This document shows positions 36,901-43,626 of a stretch of 64,000 bases of DNA, one piece after another (the stretch's first letter is position 1; each line of letters begins with the position of its first letter). The position numbers were made by a program, and so were the translations under genes. The stretch comes from CAMTVQ01 sp947085255 (GTDB lineage Bacteria > Bacteroidota > Bacteroidia > Sphingobacteriales > Sphingobacteriaceae). Where the stretch lies: NCBI GenBank assembly GCA_947085255.1, contig CAMTVQ010000011.1, forward strand, positions 1 to 64,000, in the 5' to 3' direction. The notes below the pieces were generated by a model. It had not been told where the DNA came from. It saw nothing but the letters and a program-made list of their open reading frames with translations, and ran no database searches.

Positions 36901-37669
36901 GAGAAGAAAAAACAATTCCAGGATCGATAACTAGCATTTTATTAGGCAAATATCCATTCGGAAAATCGAACTCCAATACATCATTAGTAAGCTTATAATT
37001 ACAGGCTACTTGAGTATTGCAATCTGCTGCATAATACACATATGGTTCTTCTTCATAAATCGTATCTACAGTTGTAGTAATTTTTAAACGATTTTGCTCA
37101 ACAATCAAATTATTTGCGCCCTTATATTGCAAACGAATATTGGCAAGATTTGCCCCTGCTGATACTACAAAATCATATTTCAATTTGGCATTTACGGTAT
37201 AAAATCGCAAATCGATACCTGGATAAATGGATGTGTAAACAATCTCTCCAAATGTTTTTACTCTTGTACCCCACGTTTGCTTTGTTTTTCCTAAAAAATA
37301 GTTCGATTGTGTTTGAGACGCATTTATACCTTTTACCTGCACTTGCATATTGGCACCTAAAAACTGTACGTTGTACGCATGGCTATGTATTATAGAATCG
37401 CTAGTTTTAGCATAGTCGGTAGTATTGGCAACAGGATGACCAAAGAAACGATCATAATCTGCTGCTTTTATAAAATGATAGGTGATTTTATCTTTCTCAA
37501 AAAAAATAGCCCCGTAAGTAAGTTGTATTTTATATAAGATATTAGACTCCCATTGCCCTTTATTTTCAACAAAGAGGTACGTATTATTGTCCGCGCTTTT
37601 TTGTGCAAAAATACTGTTACAGTAAATCACGCAGCATAAAAACACCCATAAGCCTATTTTTTTACCCAT
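33908..37669 (-). CDS. SBBP/PKD-repeat adhesin with gliding-associated C-terminal domain
   Basis: A 1253-residue secreted protein. The signal peptide starts MGKKIGLWVFLCCVIYCNSI (ATG 37669); an in-frame extension to 37765 has no signal-like start and lies over the neighbouring promoter region. An N-terminal DUF7948-like domain (VENKGQWESNILYKIQL) is followed by SBBP propeller repeats with FSTYVGG/ASTYFGGSGYDG-type units (about 290-780). At least three PKD-like domains follow, for example STYSWDFGNGKTDTA and KDYLWNFGDGVSSTK. The C-terminal CHU_C domain contains NVFTPDGDGVNDLFEI and VFWDGTFEGEKVANGVYYF. Such proteins are T9SS cargo; a role in adhesion or gliding is inferred. Confidence 0.9.
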   Translation of the reverse strand: MGKKIGLWVFLCCVIYCNSIFAQKSADNNTYLFVENKGQWESNILYKIQLTYGAIFFEKDKITYHFIKAADYDRFFGHPVANTTDYAKTSDSIIHSHAYNVQFLGANMQVQVKGINASQTQSNYFLGKTKQTWGTRVKTFGEIVYTSIYPGIDLRFYTVNAKLKYDFVVSAGANLANIRLQYKGANNLIVEQNRLKITTTVDTIYEEEPYVYYAADCNTQVACNYKLTNDVLEFDFPNGYLPNKMLVIDPGIVFSSLTGSSADNWGFTATYDIEGNLYTAGLAQSVGYPITAGAYQSTYRGGYARPDFVRSDISISKFDTAGKRLIYSTYVGGRGNEQPHSIIVNNRNELFVMGRTSSDNFPVTPNAFDTTFHHKFSTTTDSSDIVVFKLDSLGQELLASTYFGGSGYDGVNVSSNFETSVSSLKYNYGDESRGEIVVDEYDNCYIATCTQSKDFPTSEGAYQTVLSGKQDACIFKLNNELSELKWSTLLGGTTINSAYSSAAYSMVVIDTTKVYITGGTNSVNFPTTPGVLNATYKGGIDGFITILTNDGKKIKASSFVGTDKYDQSYFVETDEDGAIYLLGQTRGVYPVKQAVSAASIYTNPTSGQFIQKMDSNLTQSLMSTVIGSGRGIPDIALSAFLVDKCGRIYVSGWGGQVNGTVNSSTAGLPVTNGSTTDGSDFYFMKLGPDANSLEFSTFFGATQGSGDHVDGGTSRFDKRGIIYQSVCASCGASPGDFPTTPGVVSSANRSSRCNNGVIKYNLQADVIVAEFKPSKYTICVGDSIQFVNFSTGVTDSVVYTWNILGVTSSEKNIEYKFTIPGEYRIKLNARDPALCNIEDDVFHVITVESAVKLNAGSNRTVCTGDSVQINGSGANILRWEPKEFLSDSGSRNPLVFPQSDTDFILNTLDEGCFVPDTITVKVRPKIQADFKLNSSSGCVPLTVQFDATDIPASTYSWDFGNGKTDTARAPMSTFTAPGAYKVTLTVNNAISCNFMSQDTATITVLGSLKPTIFPPDPICQGDTTPVVNVTLNVDSIQYSWTPPFGVSDADSSIVRFYPTNTQVYKLKTILNNCAAEIQITVQVKDTLYANFSARANPCSDVEFGNLTNSAKDYLWNFGDGVSSTKNSPKHLYTDTGSYTVSLVAMAGEFFCPDTMQKTIRIEELPTLLINIPNVFTPDGDGVNDLFEIQNADVNCKFESIIIYSRWGGIVYQGDAGVFWDGTFEGEKVANGVYYFVLKGDGYETPGFVTVLGN

Positions 37670-37743
37670 TACAAAGCCTAAAAATACAAAAAAAGAAGCA
37701 TTTTTTACCAATAAAAGCCCACGTATCTTTTCAATTAAATTTT

Positions 37744-37751
37744 TACTTTTG
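37744..37751 (+). promoter_or_regulatory. TAnnTTTG box upstream of the class I aldolase
   Basis: TACTTTTG at 37744-37751 lies 19 bp before the ATG at 37771, within the 101-bp divergent gap shared with the PKD adhesin. It supports ATG 37771 over the long upstream in-frame extension. Confidence 0.5.
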
Positions 37752-37770
37752 CCTCTATAAATCATTCCTC

Positions 37771-38829
37771 ATGTCGTACAATAAAATTGTAGAGTTACTA
37801 GGCACACAAGCCGATTCTTTATTACAACATCAATCTAAAACCATTGATAAAAGTTTGCTTCACCAACCAGGCGCATCTTTTGTAGATAACACGTTTATTA
37901 TTAGCAACCGCAATCCTCAGGTATTGCGCAGCTTACACCAATTATACAATACAGGCAGACTAAGCGGCACTGGCTACATGTCTATTTTACCAGTAGACCA
38001 AGGCATTGAGCACAGTGCAGGTGCTTCGTTTGCGCCCAACCCTTTATACTTCGATTCAGAAAATATTGTAAAACTGGCTATAGAAGGTGGTTGCAATGCG
38101 GTTGCATCTACGTACGGTGTTTTAGCATCGGTGGCTCGCAAATACGCTCATAAAATTCCATTTATTGTAAAAATCAATCACAACGAGTTTCTTAGCTACC
38201 CCAACAAATTCGATCAAATAATGTTCGGCTCTGTAGAAGAAGCTTGGAATATGGGTGCTGTAGCTGTTGGTGCAACCATTTATTTTGGCTCACCAGAATC
38301 AGGTCGCCAAATCATAGAAGTAGCTCAAGCATTTGAGCGTGCGCATGAATTAGGTATGGCTACTATCCTTTGGTGTTATACTCGTAATAATGCATTTAAA
38401 AAAGACGGTGTTGATTATCATACAGCTACCGACTTGTCTTCACAAGCCAACCACTTAGGGGTAACTATTCAAGCCGATATCATTAAACAAAAGTTATCTG
38501 ATAAAAATGGTGGATATACTGCCGTAAATTTTGGTAAGACACACCCTAAAGTATATAGCGAATTAACCACCGACCATCCTATTGATTTGTGCCGCTATCA
38601 AGTAGCTAATTGCTATATGGGACGTATGGGCTTAATTAATTCTGGAGGCGAATCTAAAGGAGCATCGGATATGGCAGAAGCAGTAGCAACAGCCGTAATC
38701 AACAAACGTGCAGGCGGACAAGGTTTAATTTCTGGTCGTAAAGCGTTCCAAAAACCAATGAACGAAGGAATACAATTGCTAAACACCATTCAGGATGTAT
38801 ATTTGGCAAAAGAAATTACCTTAGCATAA
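37771..38829 (+). CDS. fbaB: Class I fructose-bisphosphate aldolase (DhnA/FbaB type)
   Basis: A 352-residue TIM-barrel aldolase of glycolysis and gluconeogenesis, cleaving fructose-1,6-bisphosphate through a Schiff-base lysine. Family segments: YMSILPVDQGIEHSAGASF (69-87), GGCNAVASTYGVLA (106-119), PFIVKINHNEFL (130-141) and LINSGGESKGASD near the phosphate site. Length matches DhnA-type class I enzymes. The frame is open upstream to 37603, but that part is low-complexity and overlaps the divergent gene, and a promoter box sits just before ATG 37771. Its stop overlaps the accD start (TAATG), giving a two-gene unit. Confidence 0.92.
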   Translation: MSYNKIVELLGTQADSLLQHQSKTIDKSLLHQPGASFVDNTFIISNRNPQVLRSLHQLYNTGRLSGTGYMSILPVDQGIEHSAGASFAPNPLYFDSENIVKLAIEGGCNAVASTYGVLASVARKYAHKIPFIVKINHNEFLSYPNKFDQIMFGSVEEAWNMGAVAVGATIYFGSPESGRQIIEVAQAFERAHELGMATILWCYTRNNAFKKDGVDYHTATDLSSQANHLGVTIQADIIKQKLSDKNGGYTAVNFGKTHPKVYSELTTDHPIDLCRYQVANCYMGRMGLINSGGESKGASDMAEAVATAVINKRAGGQGLISGRKAFQKPMNEGIQLLNTIQDVYLAKEITLA

Positions 38830-39725
38830 TGGCCAAAAAAGAAAGTGATATACTATTTGATTTTGAGGAAACTCAAAAAAATAGTTGGTTTAAACGTGTG
38901 AAAGAAGGCATAACCACACGCACCGAAGATAAAAAGGAAACTCCAGATGGTATTTGGAATAAATGCCCTTCGTGTAAAAAACCGTTACATTCTTCAGAGT
39001 TAGAAGACAATTCGTACGTGTGTCAGTATTGCGAATACCACATTCGTATTGGTTCTGCCGAGTATTTTGCCGTTTTATTCGACAATAATGAATTTGTAGA
39101 GTTAGATGCCAATATGACTTCGGGTGATCCGCTAACTTTTACTGATACCAAAAAATATACTGACAGAGTAGCCGAAACAATTGAAAAATCAGGACTAAAA
39201 GATGCCCTACGTACTGCACATGGCAAAGTTAACGGCAACGATTTAGTAGTATGCTGCATGGATTTCAACTTTATTGGTGGTTCTATGGGTTCGGTAGTAG
39301 GCGAAAAAATTTCGAGAGGGATTGACTATTGCTTGAAAAACAAATTACCATTAATGATTATTTCCAAATCGGGCGGGGCTCGTATGATGGAAGCTGCATT
39401 TTCGTTAATGCAAATGGCTAAAACATCAGCAAAACTGGCGTTAATGGCTCAAGCAAAATTGCCATATATTTCATTGTGCACCGACCCTACAACTGGTGGT
39501 GTAACGGCATCTTACGCTATGTTGGGTGATATTACTATTTCTGAACCTGGTGCCATGATTGGTTTTGCAGGACCTCGTGTAATAAAAGAAACCATTAAAA
39601 AAGACTTACCAAAAGGCTTTCAAAGTGCCGAATTTGTACTAGAATGTGGTTTTTTAGACTTTATTGTTCACCGTAAAGAGTTAAAAAACAGAATTGGTAC
39701 ATTTTTACACATGCTGAAAAATTAA
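38829..39725 (+). CDS. accD: Acetyl-CoA carboxylase carboxyltransferase beta subunit
   Basis: A 298-residue subunit that, with AccA, transfers carboxyl from carboxybiotin to acetyl-CoA, the committed step of fatty-acid synthesis. The N-terminal zinc finger has all four cysteines (C46, C49, C65, C68 in CPSC ... CQYC). The crotonase-fold core shows GSMGSVVGEKI, KSGGARMMEAAFSLMQMAK and DPTTGGVTASYAMLGD, the last two forming the oxyanion and CoA-binding site. Length is normal. It is cotranscribed with the aldolase through a one-base overlap, which could couple carbon flux to lipid synthesis (inference). Confidence 0.96.
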   Translation: MAKKESDILFDFEETQKNSWFKRVKEGITTRTEDKKETPDGIWNKCPSCKKPLHSSELEDNSYVCQYCEYHIRIGSAEYFAVLFDNNEFVELDANMTSGDPLTFTDTKKYTDRVAETIEKSGLKDALRTAHGKVNGNDLVVCCMDFNFIGGSMGSVVGEKISRGIDYCLKNKLPLMIISKSGGARMMEAAFSLMQMAKTSAKLALMAQAKLPYISLCTDPTTGGVTASYAMLGDITISEPGAMIGFAGPRVIKETIKKDLPKGFQSAEFVLECGFLDFIVHRKELKNRIGTFLHMLKN

Positions 39726-39848
39726 GTATTACCAAACTAAAACCATTACTTTTTGTACTGTTTTAGGGATATATAAAAGCAGCGTGCTGTTCTGCATAAA
39801 TATCATCTTGCTGATTGTATCAAATTCTTTAAAACTAATTTTTCTCGG

Positions 39849-41621
39849 ATGAAAGAACTTCGTCACCTTAATAAATACTTTTATAAATACCGGCTACGCG
39901 TTATTGCCGGTATTTTTTTTGTGGCTATTTCCAACCTTTTTGGCATCTATCCTGCACAAGTAGTGCGCCATGCGGTGGATGAGGTGGTAGTGCAAATAAA
40001 CACCTACAAAACATCGGCTATTGTTCCCGATGCAAAAACATTGGCCATTACCTTCGGTGTTTTTTTCCTAATCATCTTAGGACTGGCTATTTTAAAAGGT
40101 GTTTTTATGTTTTTTATGCGCCAAACTATTATCGTGGTCTCCCGCTATATCGAGTACGATTTAAAAAACGAAATATACCAACATTACCAAGAGCTAAACA
40201 CCTCTTTTTACCGTAAAAACAATACTGGCGATTTAATGAACCGCATTGGCGAAGATGTAAGTAGGGTACGTATGTATGTGGGTCCATCGCTGATGTACTT
40301 GGTCAACTTAATTGTGCTATTTATTTTAGCAGTAGCTACCATGCTCAGCATCAACGTAAAACTAACCTTATACGCCTTGCTCCCACTACCACTGCTGGCT
40401 GTATCTATCTATTACGTAAACAGTATCATACACGATAAAAGTGAGCGCATACAAGAGCAATTATCTACCCTATCTACCTATGTGCAAGAAACTTTCGCAG
40501 GCATACGGGTACTAAAAGCCTATACACGTGAGCAAAGTATTAGCGAACATTTTGCCGTAGAAAGTGAAGACTATAAAACACACTCTTTAGCCTTAGCAAG
40601 GGTGCAGTCCTTGTTTTTTCCGTTAATGGTATTACTCATCGGTTTAAGTATTATTTTAACTATTTACATTGGTGGTTTAGAGGTAATAAAAGGCACTATT
40701 AGCCCTGGTAATATTGCCGAGTTTGTGGTATATGTAACCATGCTTACTTGGCCCGTAACCTCCTTGGGCTGGGTTACATCACTTGTTCAACGAGCAGCAG
40801 CATCACAAAAACGTATTAATGAGTTTTTACAAATACAGCCCGAAATACAATCAGAAATTGGCAGTCAAAACATTCAACTTAAAGGACATATCGTATTTAA
40901 AAATGTATCCTTTACCTACCCCGATACCGGCATTACCGCATTGCGCAATATCTCTTTTGAGGTAAATCCTGGTGAGCTGTTAGCCATAATTGGGCGTACT
41001 GGTACGGGAAAATCAACCATTATTGCCTTATTAATGCGCCAATATGATCCTACCGAAGGAACTATTTTAATAGATGGCATTGACATTAAGGACTTAAACT
41101 TGCGAGAATTGCGAAAGCAAATAGGTATAGTTCCTCAAGATGTATTTTTATTTTCGGATACTATTGCTAATAATATTGCTTTTGGCGAAGAACAGGCGAG
41201 CATGGCACGCATAGAACAAGCAGCAAAAGATGCAGCTATCTATCACAATATTGCGGTGTTTCCTGAAAGTTTTGCTACGCGCATTGGAGAACGCGGCATT
41301 ACCCTATCTGGCGGGCAAAAACAACGCATCAGCATAGCCCGCGCACTCATAAAAGAGCCACAACTACTTTTATTAGATGATTGTCTCTCGGCGGTAGATA
41401 CCAAAACAGAAGAAGAAATTTTGCAAAACTTAGGGCGCATTATGGCTAATAAAACCAGCATTTTAATCAGTCACCGCATCTCTACTATTAAAAATGCAAC
41501 TAAAATCCTTGTTTTAGATAACGGTAGTATTGCCGAATCGGGCACACACGATACGCTACTAAAAGCAGGTAAAATTTATGCTGAATTGCACGAAAAACAA
41601 TTGCTCGAAGAAATAATTTAG
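39849..41621 (+). CDS. ABC exporter half-transporter with Asp in place of the catalytic Glu
   Basis: A 590-residue type IV ABC exporter (MsbA/multidrug type). The N-terminal six-helix ABC membrane domain (about 1-310) has VQETFAGIRVLKAYTREQ as its coupling segment. The ATPase domain has Walker A GRTGTGKST beginning at G382, signature LSGGQ at 486-490, Walker B LLLLDD ending at D511 and a D-loop SAVD. The residue after Walker B, normally the catalytic glutamate (LDE), is aspartate, as in the degenerate subunit of heterodimeric exporters such as the TM287 and BmrC types. No partner half-transporter lies adjacent. The substrate could be lipid or drug. Confidence 0.9.
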   Translation: MKELRHLNKYFYKYRLRVIAGIFFVAISNLFGIYPAQVVRHAVDEVVVQINTYKTSAIVPDAKTLAITFGVFFLIILGLAILKGVFMFFMRQTIIVVSRYIEYDLKNEIYQHYQELNTSFYRKNNTGDLMNRIGEDVSRVRMYVGPSLMYLVNLIVLFILAVATMLSINVKLTLYALLPLPLLAVSIYYVNSIIHDKSERIQEQLSTLSTYVQETFAGIRVLKAYTREQSISEHFAVESEDYKTHSLALARVQSLFFPLMVLLIGLSIILTIYIGGLEVIKGTISPGNIAEFVVYVTMLTWPVTSLGWVTSLVQRAAASQKRINEFLQIQPEIQSEIGSQNIQLKGHIVFKNVSFTYPDTGITALRNISFEVNPGELLAIIGRTGTGKSTIIALLMRQYDPTEGTILIDGIDIKDLNLRELRKQIGIVPQDVFLFSDTIANNIAFGEEQASMARIEQAAKDAAIYHNIAVFPESFATRIGERGITLSGGQKQRISIARALIKEPQLLLLDDCLSAVDTKTEEEILQNLGRIMANKTSILISHRISTIKNATKILVLDNGSIAESGTHDTLLKAGKIYAELHEKQLLEEII

Positions 41622-41779
41622 ACACCTAATTACATTTAATTATGTAGACTTTTTCTGCATTAAATATTCCATTTTTGTAAACCAATTTCCACAACAAGCC
41701 CCTATCAGCTTTGCAGCGCCACTTATTACCTTAAAATAAAAGTTGCACGAATGAAAATTATTATTTTACCTTTACCACA

Positions 41780-41787
41780 TATTTTTG
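41780..41787 (+). promoter_or_regulatory. TAnnTTTG box immediately before the PUR-family gene
   Basis: TATTTTTG at 41780-41787 lies only 9 bp before the ATG at 41797. The leader would be about 3 nt or less, so the message may be leaderless. Confidence 0.42.
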
Positions 41788-41796
41788 TAACCGAGA

Positions 41797-42165
41797 ATGG
41801 CAGAATTTGACAAACAAGAGCGCGACGAAGTATTTTCAAAAAGAGTACGAGCCGGCAAAAGAACTTATTTTTTTGATGTAAAAGCCACACGATCTGGCGA
41901 TTATTATCTAACCTTAACAGAAAGTAAAAAACGCTTTGAAGACGGGGTATTTATCAAACACAAAATCTTTTTATACAAAGAGGATTTCGAAAAATTTACT
42001 GAAGGTCTAAAAGACAGTATGGACTACATACGTAGCAACCAAGAAGTTGTAGAACGTAGGTACGAAGAAGGTCAAGAAGGCAGTGAGCGCCGATTTGATG
42101 AAGGACATGAAGGTGGCGGAAGCACCGCTGTAAAGAAGGAAGATAATTTCGATTTCGAATATTAA
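41797..42165 (+). CDS. PUR-family (DUF3276) nucleic-acid-binding protein
   Basis: A 122-residue basic/acidic protein of the DUF3276 family, bacterial relatives of eukaryotic Pur-alpha that bind single-stranded purine-rich nucleic acid. The PUR repeat is visible at 11-85: EVFSKRVRAGKRTYFFDVKA, GDYYLTLTESKKRFEDG, KHKIFLYKEDFEKFTEGL. A variable acidic tail with GQEGSERRFDEGHEGGG follows. Only one PUR repeat is present, so it should dimerise to form a complete fold, as shown for the Borrelia protein. It has its own promoter box and a strong terminator, consistent with high independent expression. Confidence 0.9.
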   Translation: MAEFDKQERDEVFSKRVRAGKRTYFFDVKATRSGDYYLTLTESKKRFEDGVFIKHKIFLYKEDFEKFTEGLKDSMDYIRSNQEVVERRYEEGQEGSERRFDEGHEGGGSTAVKKEDNFDFEY

Positions 42166-42184
42166 AATTTCATTTTAAACTGCA

Positions 42185-42225
42185 TAAAAAAGCACTCAGT
42201 ATAATTATACTGAGTGCTTTTTTTT
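42185..42225. terminator. Bidirectional Rho-independent terminator
   Basis: A perfect palindrome with 14-bp arms (AGCACTCAGTATAA at 42191-42204, complement 42205-42218) is preceded by A residues and followed by eight T. It separates the PUR-family gene from the convergent acyl-CoA dehydrogenase and can serve both. Confidence 0.92.
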
Positions 42226-42245
42226 ATTTCTAACAACTTATAATG

Positions 42246-43427
42246 CTATTTAAATGCATTTAAGCCTGTTACATCCATACCAGTAATTAATAAATGGATA
42301 TCGTGCGTACCTTCGTAGGTTACCACACTTTCTAAATTCATCATGTGGCGCATAATAGGATATTCGCCTGTAATACCCATACCGCCCAACATCTGACGTG
42401 CTTCTCGTGCTATATTCATCGCAGTTTCCACACTATTACGTTTTGCCATAGATATTTGCGCAGCCGTAGCACGGTTTTCATTTTTCAATACACCTAAACG
42501 CCATACCAGCAATTGCCCTTTAGTAATTTCGGTAATCATTTCGGCTAATTTCTTTTGTTGCAACTGAAATCCACCAATAGGTCTATCAAACTGCACGCGT
42601 TCTTTTGAGTAACGCAATGCGGTATCATAACAATCCATAGCTGCGCCCAAGGCACCCCATGCAATACCGTAGCGCGCCTGGTTTAAGCAACCCAACGGAC
42701 CTTTTAGTCCTTGCACATTAGGCAACAGATTCGCCTTAGGCACTTTTACATTATCAAATACCAATTCGCCAGTAGCCGAAGCACGTAACGACCATTTTCC
42801 ATGCGTTTCTGGGGTACTAAAACCTTCCATACCACGCTCTACAATTACCCCACGAATAATGCCTTGCTCATCTTTAGCCCATACTACTGCAACCTGTGCA
42901 AATGGGGCATTACTAATCCACATTTTAGCACCATTTAGCAAGTAATAGTCGCCCATATCCTTAATATTGGTAAGCATACCGTTAGGATTTGAACCGTGAT
43001 CTGGCTCGGTAAGTCCAAAACAACCCATCCACTCGCCAGTAGCTAATTTGGGTAAATATTTTGTGCGTTGCTCTTCGCTACCATATGCATATATAGGATA
43101 CATTACCAATGAGCCTTGTACAGATGCGGTAGAACGAATACCAGAATCTCCACGTTCTACTTCTTGCATAATTAGCCCGTAAGAGATATAATCCATACCA
43201 CCACCGCCGTATTGCGTAGGGATAGTTGGACCAAATGCTCCTATTTCGCCTAAGCCTTTTACTAATTGTTTCGGAAACTCGGCACGCTGCGCATAGTCTT
43301 CTATAATTGGGCTTACTTCCTTTTTCACAAACTCGCGTACCGAGGCACGCACCAGCTTATGTTCTTCGGTAAGCAATTCGTCTAATACATAATAATCAGG
43401 AGATTCGAATAAATCGGTTTTAGCCAT
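42246..43427 (-). CDS. Acyl-CoA dehydrogenase, glutaryl-CoA dehydrogenase type
   Basis: A 393-residue flavoprotein. Characteristic segments are ERGDSGIRSTASVQGSLVMYPI (substrate-side S/R residues of the glutaryl-CoA group, about 91-112), CFGLTEPDHGSNP (FAD-binding), KMWISNAPFA, and the catalytic glutamate E372 in VTYEGTHDIHLLITG. Glutaryl-CoA dehydrogenases oxidise and decarboxylate glutaryl-CoA to crotonyl-CoA in lysine and tryptophan breakdown. The arginine in GIRS supports this over short-chain acyl-CoA dehydrogenases, though specificity is inferred. It is monocistronic, with the shared terminator downstream. Confidence 0.92.
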   Translation of the reverse strand: MAKTDLFESPDYYVLDELLTEEHKLVRASVREFVKKEVSPIIEDYAQRAEFPKQLVKGLGEIGAFGPTIPTQYGGGGMDYISYGLIMQEVERGDSGIRSTASVQGSLVMYPIYAYGSEEQRTKYLPKLATGEWMGCFGLTEPDHGSNPNGMLTNIKDMGDYYLLNGAKMWISNAPFAQVAVVWAKDEQGIIRGVIVERGMEGFSTPETHGKWSLRASATGELVFDNVKVPKANLLPNVQGLKGPLGCLNQARYGIAWGALGAAMDCYDTALRYSKERVQFDRPIGGFQLQQKKLAEMITEITKGQLLVWRLGVLKNENRATAAQISMAKRNSVETAMNIAREARQMLGGMGITGEYPIMRHMMNLESVVTYEGTHDIHLLITGMDVTGLNAFK

Positions 43428-43626
43428 ATAGGGTGTTTTTTTAGCCTAATTACTAGTATATTTCAGCAACAAGCAGTTTTTTCAGCGACAAAATTAGAAA
43501 AATTATACGTTCCTGCTTATACTAACTTTTATGGACTAGGAGCCTCTGCACATTAATAAATTACCATTTTATTATTAAAACCGCTATATTCGTGATAATT
43601 TTTATTTTTTAATTAAAATATACCGT

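Noticed and set aside
37603..37770. Upstream in-frame extension of the class I aldolase
   Set aside because: It overlaps the divergent adhesin start and promoter region; the family starts at MSYNKIVELL.
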